From Lachnospiraceae bacterium (GTDB lineage: Bacteria; Bacillota; Clostridia; Lachnospirales; Lachnospiraceae), in assembly GCA_019423745.1 (NCBI GenBank), contig JAHZAV010000028.1, positions 1-28,655 on the forward strand: a DNA stretch of 28,655 nucleotides, written 5' to 3'. The notes below the pieces were generated by a model. It saw nothing but the letters and a program-made list of their open reading frames with translations. It had not been told where the DNA came from and did not search any database. Both the position numbers and the translations under genes were made by a program. Positions 15,599 to 23,505 of this stretch are shown here, one piece after another (positions within the stretch are counted from its first letter, which is position 1; each line of letters opens with the position of its first letter).

Positions 15599-16903
15599 AT
15601 GAAAAAAATCAAAAATCTATTTTCTACTGTTACATCCCGCCAGGGCAGTTATACTCTTGCAATGACTGCTGTTGTTATAGGGATTGTCATTTTCATCAAT
15701 CTGATTGCAGGAAAGCTCCCAAACTCTCTAAAACAGATTGATATCAGTACAAATAATATTTACGAAATTACGGATACCAGCCGGGATCTTTTGCAAGATC
15801 TTGATAAGGATGTAACTTTTACCATTCTTGCTGAAAAAAGTAGTACAGATGAAAGAATCCTGACCTTTATCGAAAAATATACAGCTTTTTCCAGCCACAT
15901 TAGCGTAGAATGGATTGATCCGGTTCTCCATCCATCCGCCCTAACAGAATATGATACGGAATCCGATACCATTGTTGTCTCCTGTGCTGACACAAAAAAA
16001 ACAACCACGGTCTCTTTCCAGGACATCATCACTTACGATGAAATGTCCTACTATACGACCGGCAGTCTTACGGAGTCTGAATTTGACGGAGAAGGTCAGT
16101 TGACAAGTGCTGTAACGGATCTGATGAAGAAATCCTCCCTCTCCACAGAAGAACTGAATCTTATGATGGTTTCTTCTATTCCAGAGGATTGCGACCTTTT
16201 GTTGTTCTATTCACCTTCTACTGATATGACAGAAGATGAGTTAAACCTTCTTACCTCCTATATGGAAAATGGGGGAAATGTACTTTTTATACAAGGTGAG
16301 GAATTGACAGATATGCCAAACTTTTCTTCCTTAATGGAAACTTATGGTCTGACTCCCGCACAAGGATACATTGCAGATATGCAACGTTCCTATCAGGGAA
16401 ACTACTACTATATCTTTCCACAAATAAGCGTATCTGGAGATATGGCAGAAAATGTAGAATCGCAGATGGTACTTCTTGTTAATGCACATGGTTTTACGGA
16501 AAGTACACCCAAACGGGACACGATCACTCTTACTCCCTTCATGACAACCTCTTCTAATAGTTACGCTGTCACAGAAGAAGGGAATACTTCTGAAGGAACC
16601 TATGTCCTTGGCGCTGTTGCCACGGAAAATGACAGCCGTTTTACAGTCATTAGTTCCGCTTCTATGATTGATGAGTCTATTACCGGACAATTTACAAATA
16701 TTGAAAATCTGACTCTGTTTATGAATGCTGTTACTTCTAATTTTGATGATGTAGAAAACTTATCCATTGATGCAAAGAGTCTTCAGCTTGAAAATAATAC
16801 CATGCAATATACAGGAATAATTGGGATTATTGCTATAGTCGGTATTCCAGTCATTTTCCTTCTTTATGGACTCTATCAGTGGATGAAACGTCGAAAATCA
16901 TAA
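15599..16903 (+). CDS. GldG family protein of an ABC export system
   Basis: The 434-residue protein has an N-terminal membrane helix (about residues 20-42) and a C-terminal one (about 400-425), with a large extracytoplasmic domain between. The pattern and the segment NIYEITDTSRDLLQDLDKDV after the first helix match the GldG / IFT52-like family, usually encoded beside an ABC-2 permease. In Bacteroidetes GldAFG is tied to gliding. In Firmicutes the role is unknown, and no gliding genes are present here. It starts after TAGGAGG, 14 bases behind the permease gene. It likely forms a complex with the other three products. Confidence 0.85.
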   Translation: MKKIKNLFSTVTSRQGSYTLAMTAVVIGIVIFINLIAGKLPNSLKQIDISTNNIYEITDTSRDLLQDLDKDVTFTILAEKSSTDERILTFIEKYTAFSSHISVEWIDPVLHPSALTEYDTESDTIVVSCADTKKTTTVSFQDIITYDEMSYYTTGSLTESEFDGEGQLTSAVTDLMKKSSLSTEELNLMMVSSIPEDCDLLLFYSPSTDMTEDELNLLTSYMENGGNVLFIQGEELTDMPNFSSLMETYGLTPAQGYIADMQRSYQGNYYYIFPQISVSGDMAENVESQMVLLVNAHGFTESTPKRDTITLTPFMTTSSNSYAVTEEGNTSEGTYVLGAVATENDSRFTVISSASMIDESITGQFTNIENLTLFMNAVTSNFDDVENLSIDAKSLQLENNTMQYTGIIGIIAIVGIPVIFLLYGLYQWMKRRKS

Positions 16904-16917
16904 AGGAGGCTTAGAAC

Positions 16918-17847
16918 ATGGATTTTAAAAAGCATCGTACACTGTTAATTCTTCTTGCACTTTTCATCGTACTGATCCTCAGTTTTCTTGCCCTCTCTTC
17001 ATATGAACGCCAGCAAAAAAATAAGGGCAATGAAGCGGAAGCGCAAATACCCGTCATCCGCATAGATACACTATCATCTCTTTCCTATACGGATCACAAT
17101 AATGAAACCACATTGAGTTTTACAAAAGACTCTGAAACCTGGTATGTTTCTGATGACAAAGAAATTCCTTTGACACAAAGTTATATTGATACTATGGAAG
17201 AAACCTTCTGTTCTATTAATGCTACCCGCGAAATTACAGATCCAGATGCCCTCTCTGACTATGGACTGGATAATCCGGCTTATACTATCAAACTAACAGA
17301 TCAAGAGGGAAACCTTACCACTCTTACCATCGGTAATGCTGCGGATGAAGATTATTATCTTGCCGTAAACGGTCAAGAGGATATCCTTTATACGGTAAAT
17401 TCCTCTATTGTATCTTCTATGCAATATGATCTGGATACCATGGTAACAAAAGATACTCTACCCTCTATCGGCAGCGGAAATCTTATCCAAGCTGATATTA
17501 CAGAAAATGGAACGACTACCACATACTCTTCCGAAGATGATGAACAAACAGAACGCTTCTCTACCGTAGCCGGCGGATATGGAGCCATGACTCTCACTGA
17601 TCTGGCAAGCTATCATGCCACTACTGAGGAACTGACCTCTTTCGGTCTGGATGAAGACTCCAGAATTACAGTAAAACTGACTTATAACGAATCTTCAGAA
17701 GAATCGGAAAACGATCCCCTTACTTTTACACTCTATATCGGAAATACTACTGATGACGGAAATCGTTATGTACAAGTACAGGATTCTGATCTTGTATATC
17801 TGGTAAGCTCTGGTATCCTGGATAATCTAATGGGTGGAAAAGAATAA
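16918..17847 (+). CDS. DUF4340 domain-containing protein
   Basis: The 309-residue protein has one N-terminal membrane anchor (about residues 8-27) and an outside domain of repeated beta-rich units. The segments LSLSYTDHN-like, TWYVSDDKEIPL and LSDYGLDNPAYTIKLT followed by LTIGNAADEDYYLAV recur in DUF4340 proteins, which are found with GldG-type exporters. A second, weaker copy (ELTSFGLDEDSRITVKLTYN, then LYIGNTTDDGNRYVQV) suggests an internal duplication. AAAGGAGG precedes the start. It is the last gene of the operon and is followed by a strong terminator. Function unknown. Confidence 0.85.
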   Translation: MDFKKHRTLLILLALFIVLILSFLALSSYERQQKNKGNEAEAQIPVIRIDTLSSLSYTDHNNETTLSFTKDSETWYVSDDKEIPLTQSYIDTMEETFCSINATREITDPDALSDYGLDNPAYTIKLTDQEGNLTTLTIGNAADEDYYLAVNGQEDILYTVNSSIVSSMQYDLDTMVTKDTLPSIGSGNLIQADITENGTTTTYSSEDDEQTERFSTVAGGYGAMTLTDLASYHATTEELTSFGLDEDSRITVKLTYNESSEESENDPLTFTLYIGNTTDDGNRYVQVQDSDLVYLVSSGILDNLMGGKE

Positions 17848-17863
17848 AAAGCAAAAAAAAGCA

Positions 17864-17897
17864 GGGCGCAACATTTTTTCCAAATAATGTTGCGCCC
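17864..17897 (+). terminator. Strong bidirectional terminator
   Basis: A perfect 12-bp stem pairs GGGCGCAACATT (17864-17875) with AATGTTGCGCCC (17886-17897). A run of A at 17853-17860 gives a T tract on the minus strand and CTCTTTT follows on the plus strand. It ends both the exporter operon and the converging cupin gene. Confidence 0.92.
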
Positions 17898-17933
17898 ACT
17901 CTTTTACCAAAAATCTTAATGATTTTTCCATTC

Positions 17934-18278
17934 CTATTTTTTCAAAATCAAGGCTACAAATACCAGATCCTCATCTCCGTTATTCTTCACGCCATGTCCA
18001 TCCCCATCCTTGCAGAACGTAACATCTCCAGCTTCAATAGGCACTGCCTTACCATTGTCATCATACATACCTTTTCCGCTTAATATATAGTATGTCTCTG
18101 TTTCACCATGATGCTCGTGATGTCCAAGTTCACAGCCCGGTTTCAGCGTTACACGACTGAACATACGGCAGTGCTCTCCTAACTGCTCCTCATTTAACAG
18201 CCCTTCTTTCATGATAAAGCCTGCTCCTCCATTGGCACGCTCTACAGTAACAACTTCTCTTTCATTTGCTTTTGTCAT
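17934..18278 (-). CDS. Small cupin domain-containing protein
   Basis: A 114-residue single-domain cupin. The metal-binding cupin motif 1 is visible as GHHEHHGETETYYILSGKG (His54, His56 or neighbouring histidines, with Glu61), and motif 2 contains GDVTFCKDGDGHGVKNN with His95. Such proteins bind a divalent metal and may act on small metabolites, but the substrate is unknown. The frame is open to 18317, but the ATG at 18278 is used here because GGAGG sits about ten bases upstream. The longer start would run into a perfect 43-base palindrome. It is separate from the bceB-like gene behind it. Confidence 0.88.
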   Translation of the reverse strand: MTKANEREVVTVERANGGAGFIMKEGLLNEEQLGEHCRMFSRVTLKPGCELGHHEHHGETETYYILSGKGMYDDNGKAVPIEAGDVTFCKDGDGHGVKNNGDEDLVFVALILKK

Positions 18279-18300
18279 GATCAATGTCCTCCTTTTTTTC

Positions 18301-18343
18301 AATTTGGGACGTAACACTTTTCAAAAGTGTTACGTCCCAAATT
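18301..18343. repeat. Perfect 43-base palindrome upstream of the cupin gene
   Basis: Two 21-base arms (18301-18321 and 18323-18343) are exact reverse complements around a single C at 18322. The outer arm begins AATTTGGGACGTAACAC. There is no T tract on either side, so it is not a standard terminator. It ends eight bases before the cupin ribosome binding site and lies 60 bases past the bceB-like stop. Confidence 0.9.
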
Positions 18344-18402
18344 AACACAAGTGGTGTATATTTTTGCAAAATACCCTGTTCTTATTTTACCACACCCGGA
18401 TA

Positions 18403-20364
18403 TTAATTGACAATCTTATAATATTCTCTTGCAGTAATAGAGAATACAATAACATAAAATGCTGCAAATACCAGTACAGTCACCACATTGCAGAGTGCGA
18501 AAAGTCCGGTATTTACAAGTCCAAGACCTGCAAGCAACTTTGTTACTACATTGAATGCAACTATAATGTGCACAATGGCAACTGCCAGCGGAAGGAAGAA
18601 TACCATCAAAATCTGGCTTCGGACAGCCCTGCGGATTTCCTTCTTCTCCATCCCTACTTTTTGCATGATCACATACCGTTCACGATCATCCATTCCTTCG
18701 GATATCTGTTTATAATAGATAATAAGGACTGTGGCCACTAAAAACATGAATCCCAGATACATTCCTATAAAAAATAAACATCCATAAAAACTGAAAAAGG
18801 TCTCTCTTCCCTCCTGTTTGCTGTCGAAAGAAACATTCGGTATTTCTTCGTTGATCCTTTTAGCAATCTTCGCCTCTACGTCTGCCTTTTCATCATTGTT
18901 CCCCGTTATGTCAAAATCAATGCTGTACTTCAAGCTCTGCATAGAATCCATTTCTGCCGCTAATTCTCTATTTGCCACAATCAAATATATGCCAGGAACA
19001 ATGCGGGATTTGTTCTTCTCTTCAAGGACAAAATCCTCTAATTCTTTTTTTACTTGAAATTCTTTTTCGTTAATTTGGATTGTGCTTTTTCCATAGTTTT
19101 CATCTGTAGTGTAGACAATCACTTCATTTTCTTTCAGCTGTGCAGCTACGTTCTCAAGCCTTTCATATTCTTCCACTGGGATCATATATAATTCCAGAAG
19201 TTCTCCTGATGAATAGAGAGAGGATCCACCGCTTCCATATGCACCATCGCTTATGAATGATCCATCTTTTAGCTTAGTCACAACAGTTGCCCCATAGTAG
19301 TAAGAAGCTTCCTGTGTTTTCTCCAGCTCTCCTCGTGCAATCTCTTCATCGATAATATTTTGAGCTTTGGCTACATTTTCTTCTTCTGAATCATACAGTG
19401 TCAATTGATAGTCATGCGGAAATTGGAATTTCAGCACATCATCCATTCCTGCATACAAGCTCACCGTACTGGATATCATTACCATTACAATCGTACTTAA
19501 AATGCAGATATTAGCAAGCCCTACTGCATTCTGCTTCATTCGATAAAGCATGCCGGAAACAGACACAAAATGATTTGATTTATAATAAAACTTTTTGTTC
19601 TTTCTAAGGAACTTCAAAAAGGCAATGCTTCCTGCAAGAAATAAGGAATAGGTCCCAATAATGACCAAAATAACTGCCACGAAAAATTTTGTCAGTGCCT
19701 CAATAGGATTGGCGGTTGAAACAGCAAGATAATAGCCTGCTCCCATCGTAACAATTCCAATCAATGTCAGAATCACTTTTGTCTTTGGCTCCTTTTCTCC
19801 TACATTGCTCCCCCTAAGAAGCTCAATAGGATTGGCAAGCCTGATCTGAAATAAGTTGTAAAACCATGTCAGAGCAAAAATGAACAGAAACAAAATTATC
19901 GTATCAAATACAGGTTGTATGGTAATATGAAATTCCATGCCTACATCGTAATGAATAATACGCATTAACAGAAGATGCATCAGCTTTCCAAATACCATTC
20001 CTCCCGCAATACCGCCCAAAATACTGACTCCGCCAACTATGAGCGTCTCTAATGTCAACATTTTCCCAATGTGACCTTTTCCCATTCCAAGAATATTATA
20101 AACAGCAATTTCCTTTTTACGACGTTTCATTAAAAAACTATTTGTATAGAACAGGAAAATTACAGAAAACAAAATCATGACCCCGCAGGCCATCCTTAAT
20201 ACAGCAATTACATTCATGCTATCAATACTATCATTACTGGCTAGAGCATCTAAAATGTAATACATCATTACGGTTAAAATTGCAGTTAAAACAAATGGAA
20301 TATACGTCTTCCGATTATTTTTGATATTGCTGACTGCCAGCCTGGAATAAATCCTGCTATTCAT
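18403..20364 (-). CDS. BceB-like FtsX-family ABC transporter permease
   Basis: The 653-residue protein has the BceB layout. One membrane helix follows the N-terminus (about 20-40), then come more helices to about residue 300, a large outside domain of roughly 200 residues (about 310-505), and a final group of three helices. Such permeases detect and remove antimicrobial peptides (bacitracin- or lantibiotic-like) bound to cell-wall lipids, and they signal to a BceS-type kinase. The start was set at the ATG 20364, eight bases after AGGAGG. A GTG nine bases further upstream overlaps that site. It overlaps the ATPase gene by 8 bases. The actual peptide is unknown. Confidence 0.9.
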   Translation of the reverse strand: MNSRIYSRLAVSNIKNNRKTYIPFVLTAILTVMMYYILDALASNDSIDSMNVIAVLRMACGVMILFSVIFLFYTNSFLMKRRKKEIAVYNILGMGKGHIGKMLTLETLIVGGVSILGGIAGGMVFGKLMHLLLMRIIHYDVGMEFHITIQPVFDTIILFLFIFALTWFYNLFQIRLANPIELLRGSNVGEKEPKTKVILTLIGIVTMGAGYYLAVSTANPIEALTKFFVAVILVIIGTYSLFLAGSIAFLKFLRKNKKFYYKSNHFVSVSGMLYRMKQNAVGLANICILSTIVMVMISSTVSLYAGMDDVLKFQFPHDYQLTLYDSEEENVAKAQNIIDEEIARGELEKTQEASYYYGATVVTKLKDGSFISDGAYGSGGSSLYSSGELLELYMIPVEEYERLENVAAQLKENEVIVYTTDENYGKSTIQINEKEFQVKKELEDFVLEEKNKSRIVPGIYLIVANRELAAEMDSMQSLKYSIDFDITGNNDEKADVEAKIAKRINEEIPNVSFDSKQEGRETFFSFYGCLFFIGMYLGFMFLVATVLIIYYKQISEGMDDRERYVIMQKVGMEKKEIRRAVRSQILMVFFLPLAVAIVHIIVAFNVVTKLLAGLGLVNTGLFALCNVVTVLVFAAFYVIVFSITAREYYKIVN

Positions 20365-21124
20365 TCCTCTCACCTCCTGTGGTGAGTACAGTCAGGGTAT
20401 CTGAAATTTTCTGGTAAAGCTGTTCATTAGTTAAATTTCCCCGGTACAACTGGTGGAAAACTTCCCCATCCTTAATAAACAGAATCCTGTTAGCCGTGCT
20501 GGCTGCTTTAACACTATGGGTCACCATCAAAATAGTCTGTCCATCTCGATTGATTTGTGTAAAAAGCCTCAGAAGATCATCCGAAGCTCTGGAATCCAGT
20601 GCTCCTGTCGGTTCATCAGCAAGAATCAGCTGAGGCTTCGTAATAAGCGCACGCGCAACTGCCACCCTCTGCTTCTGACCTCCAGATATTTCATAAGGAA
20701 ATTTCCCCAGAATCTGACTGATCCCAAGCTTTTCCGCAATCGGTTTAAGACGGCTTTCCATTTCTTCATACCGTTTACCAGAAAGAACCAACGGCAAAAA
20801 AATATTATCCTGTACACAAAACGTATCCAGAAGATTAAAGTCCTGAAATACAAATCCCAAATTCTGCCGCCGAAAAGCAGCCAGCTCTTTTTCTTTTACC
20901 TTGCTTAAATCATTCCCCTTTAAATAAACTCTTCCACTTGTAGGTTTATCCAAAGCAGCCAGGATATTTAAAAGGGTAGTCTTTCCAGAACCGGATTCGC
21001 CCATAATCGCAACATATTCTCTGGGCTCTACAGAAAAATTCACATTTCTTAAAGCCTCCACCTGATTGCCCCCGAACCGGGTCGTATATATTTTCTTTAC
21101 GTTTTTAACTTCCAGTAATGACAT
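20357..21124 (-). CDS. BceA-like ABC transporter ATP-binding protein
   Basis: The 255-residue ATPase belongs to the LolD/MacB/BceA group. It has Walker A GESGSGKTT (about 39-47), Q-loop VFQDFNLLDTF, signature ISGGQKQRVAVARAL, Walker B LILADEPTGALDS and H-loop MVTHS. GGAGG stands nine bases upstream of the ATG. It is the first gene of an operon with the BceB-like permease. Its upstream region carries a possible BceR-type operator. The paired two-component system is about 4 kb to the right rather than adjacent. Confidence 0.93.
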   Translation of the reverse strand: MSLLEVKNVKKIYTTRFGGNQVEALRNVNFSVEPREYVAIMGESGSGKTTLLNILAALDKPTSGRVYLKGNDLSKVKEKELAAFRRQNLGFVFQDFNLLDTFCVQDNIFLPLVLSGKRYEEMESRLKPIAEKLGISQILGKFPYEISGGQKQRVAVARALITKPQLILADEPTGALDSRASDDLLRLFTQINRDGQTILMVTHSVKAASTANRILFIKDGEVFHQLYRGNLTNEQLYQKISDTLTVLTTGGERNE

Positions 21125-21170
21125 AAAAACCTGCCTCCTTTTTTGCCTTCGTCATTTCATTTACAGGCTT

Positions 21171-21176
21171 ATTATA
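21171..21176 (-). promoter_or_regulatory. -10 element of the bceAB-like promoter
   Basis: A perfect TATAAT on the minus strand, 47 bases upstream of the bceA-like start. No good -35 lies 16-18 bases upstream, as expected for a promoter that needs an activator. Confidence 0.55.
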
Positions 21177-21209
21177 CAAAGGGAGACAGGTCTCTTCCAT
21201 TCATTTGGC

Positions 21210-21253
21210 TTACATTCAGACTCTTTATCCTTACATTTTTGTCACATTCAGAC
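21210..21253 (-). promoter_or_regulatory. Probable response-regulator (BceR-like) operator region
   Basis: On the plus strand TTACA (21231-21235), four bases, then TGTCA (21240-21244) form an inverted repeat that fits the TNACA-N4-TGTNA pattern I remember for BceR-type regulators. Two 12-base direct repeats TYACATTCAGAC at 21210-21221 and 21242-21253 flank it, 32 bases apart, about three helical turns. The region lies upstream of the -10 at 21171-21176. No matching box was seen upstream of the two-component operon. Confidence 0.6.
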
Positions 21254-21274
21254 AGACGCTGTACTATTCTTATC

Positions 21275-22093
21275 CTACAGGAGATTGTCTCCGCTATGCA
21301 ATGCCTGGATCTGTTCCCCCATAATCCTTTTCATAATACGATACGGCTCATTTCCCGTACAATGGCCAGTATAGTAAAGTGTCGGCGTTTTTTTCAAGGC
21401 CTGGGCTGTTTTCTCTATATCTTCGATATCTTTCTTCGTATATCCCGATGCCTTCCTCATATGAAAGCCACTAATCACTACATCCGGCAGACAGTGAAAG
21501 AGTTCCCCATATCGGTCTAAAATATTCAAAATTCCATTATGGGCACACCCAGAAAGCAGATAGTACTTACCATTCTGCTCTATAACAAGACACTGTTCAT
21601 GCTCAAATCTATCCTGTACAAATTCATTTCCCGTCTTTCTTTTGAGTATTTTATTTCCTTCTGGCCACAATTTTCTGCCCGGAATATTAGAAAAAAGAAA
21701 AAGTTCTGGATCAATTCTATAATCTCCGTCCAAAAGAACAGTCCGTGAAAGGCCTGCAATATTATGATCAATTCCAATATATCTGATCTCATCATTTTCT
21801 ACATGATAGAATTCTCCATCCGCTGATCGCTGCATATAGAGCACTGCTTTCTGATTGTGCTTCATTAATTCTGGAATTCCTCCCCCATGGTCATAATGCC
21901 CATGGCTTAAAATTACGGTATCCACTTCAGCTATATCAATACCAAGAACTTGGGCATTCCAAAGAAATGAGTCACTTGCTCCGGTATCCACCAGTAGCTT
22001 ATGCTTCTTTGTTTCTACATACAAACTTAATCCATGTTCACTTACACATCCCCATTTTCCAGAGGAATTTTCTACCAAAACAGTAATCCTCAT
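21275..22093 (-). CDS. MBL-fold metallo-hydrolase
   Basis: A 272-residue metallo-beta-lactamase-fold protein. The metal-binding motif HxHxDH is SHGHYDH (His64, His66, Asp68, His69), and further metal ligands are likely in the GCAHNG and SGFHM segments, with TGHCTG near the C-terminus. The pattern is like the group annotated as dihydropterin/ribofuranosylaminobenzene-phosphate synthase-like proteins, but that reaction is not established for bacteria such as this. The start was taken at the ATG 22093, behind GGGAGG, although the frame is open to 22165. It begins one base after the HAD gene stop, so the two are an operon. The substrate is unknown. Confidence 0.88.
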   Translation of the reverse strand: MRITVLVENSSGKWGCVSEHGLSLYVETKKHKLLVDTGASDSFLWNAQVLGIDIAEVDTVILSHGHYDHGGGIPELMKHNQKAVLYMQRSADGEFYHVENDEIRYIGIDHNIAGLSRTVLLDGDYRIDPELFLFSNIPGRKLWPEGNKILKRKTGNEFVQDRFEHEQCLVIEQNGKYYLLSGCAHNGILNILDRYGELFHCLPDVVISGFHMRKASGYTKKDIEDIEKTAQALKKTPTLYYTGHCTGNEPYRIMKRIMGEQIQALHSGDNLL

Positions 22094-22094
22094 T

Positions 22095-22907
22095 TTATTT
22101 GCCTCCCAGAATATAAGTCTTAACCGCCACTGCCACCCCATTTTTCTCATTTGATGGAAGGACATAGTCTGCTCTTTCTTTCAGTTCTTCAACCCCATTT
22201 CCCATAGCCAGCCGAAGCCCCGCCGCCTCAAACATAGCAAGATCATTCTCTCCATCACCAATGCAGGCAACCTCTTCCTTTTGAATCCCCAGACACCTGG
22301 TAAGTGCAGAAAGAGCAGTCCCTTTCGATGTATGGCAGGAAAAAACCTCCATATATAATTTTGTACAGGCAAATGAAAGTTCTGGAAAATCTTGTAAAAT
22401 ATTCTTCATTCTATCCTTTGTACCAGGGGTAAGGAAATAAAACTGCATTTCTTCCACCTGCTTCTTACCAGCTCGAATGTATGTCTCCATTTTCTTTACC
22501 GGTTTTACTCCCTTGGCATCTTTCCCATAAAACATTCTTCCCAAAAAAGCAAGCATCCTACCCTGTATCAGATAGTGATCGTCTATGTGAGATGTGATTC
22601 CAACCCCTTTTCCAGAACATAACTGCAAAAGAGAAATCGAGGTTTCCCAGGGAATAGAAGAACAAAACAGACTGGTGTCTAAAGCACAGTCTGTTACCTT
22701 GGCTCCATTTGAACTGATTACATAACGATAAATATCTCTCCGCCCCATAAGCTGATGGGGCAGGCAGTAAAGACATCTTCCGGTTGTCGGCACCACGATA
22801 ATGCCGGATTTAGCTGCTATTTCCAATGCTTTTCTCGTTTCTTCTGTCATCAGACTTTTCCTATTTAAACAAGTGCCATCCATATCCACGGCAAGTAATT
22901 TTATCAT
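22095..22907 (-). CDS. Cof-type HAD-IIB family hydrolase (phosphatase)
   Basis: The 270-residue protein has all HAD phosphatase motifs. Motif I is AVDMDGTCL with nucleophile Asp8 and Asp10, motif II is in VVPTTGR, the conserved lysine of motif III is in the TSKGTALSAL region, and motif IV is IGDGENDLAMFEAAG. The Cof/YidA (IIB cap) type dephosphorylates sugar phosphates or nucleotides. The start has GGAGA upstream. It comes first in a two-gene operon with an MBL-fold gene. The specific substrate is unknown. Confidence 0.92.
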   Translation of the reverse strand: MIKLLAVDMDGTCLNRKSLMTEETRKALEIAAKSGIIVVPTTGRCLYCLPHQLMGRRDIYRYVISSNGAKVTDCALDTSLFCSSIPWETSISLLQLCSGKGVGITSHIDDHYLIQGRMLAFLGRMFYGKDAKGVKPVKKMETYIRAGKKQVEEMQFYFLTPGTKDRMKNILQDFPELSFACTKLYMEVFSCHTSKGTALSALTRCLGIQKEEVACIGDGENDLAMFEAAGLRLAMGNGVEELKERADYVLPSNEKNGVAVAVKTYILGGK

Positions 22908-23031
22908 ACGGCTGTCTCCATCTCCTTCTGACAGTTTCTATGTAAAAAATCTGTTTTTCAATTGCCCTTAGTATATCATAGTCTGTCCCGTTTATCTATC
23001 AGAGTTAGCACTTTGCCTTTTTCACCCAGGA

Positions 23032-23379
23032 TTATTCCAACGCAAAAGAAACCTGTACGTCTCCGCTTTCAAGAGTCTGTGAAAGTCCTTTGGGATCATC
23101 CACATGCCCCAAAGCTGTGTAGCTATAGGATGAGGAAAATGTCTCATAAAACAGCACCAGGCAATCGGAACCGTACAGCATCAGATCTCCCTGTCGTATC
23201 TGTTCCGGTATACCTGGATCTGTAGAAAGACTCTCTGATAAGTAACTATACTTTTCATTCCCATTCAACTCCTTCATAACCAGAGTCATTGGCAACCGCT
23301 GTGCAAAAGCCTCTGCCGCATCATTATGATAAAGCTCGCCTGAAAATGTTCTCTCTCCAACTGTAATGGTTATTTTCAT
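23032..23379 (-). CDS. Cyclophilin-like fold protein
   Basis: The 115-residue protein matches the small cyclophilin-like family (a single beta-barrel domain, also seen in DUF-type proteins). It opens MKITITVGERTFSGELYHND, then PMTLVMKELNGNEKY and GDLMLYGSDCLVLFYETFSS, with GHVDDPKGL near the end. No isomerase activity is established for these proteins. GAGGAGAGG precedes the ATG. It is transcribed divergently from the LysR gene, which suggests it is the regulator's target. Confidence 0.85.
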   Translation of the reverse strand: MKITITVGERTFSGELYHNDAAEAFAQRLPMTLVMKELNGNEKYSYLSESLSTDPGIPEQIRQGDLMLYGSDCLVLFYETFSSSYSYTALGHVDDPKGLSQTLESGDVQVSFALE

Positions 23380-23442
23380 TGTATCCTCTCCTCTTTCCTG
23401 TTTACATCCAATAAGGGAAACCGTAAGATGTGCAGATAATTA

Positions 23443-23472
23443 TTGTTCTTTCTCTATTTGTGCCCTTATAAT
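23443..23472 (+). promoter_or_regulatory. Predicted promoter of the LysR gene
   Basis: TTGTTC (23443-23448) and a perfect TATAAT (23467-23472) are 18 bases apart, 33 bases before the ATG at 23506. This 126-base divergent gap must also hold the promoter of the cyclophilin-like gene and any LysR binding site. Confidence 0.55.
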
Positions 23473-23505
23473 AATAGAAGCACATATAAACAGGGGGACC
23501 TCACC

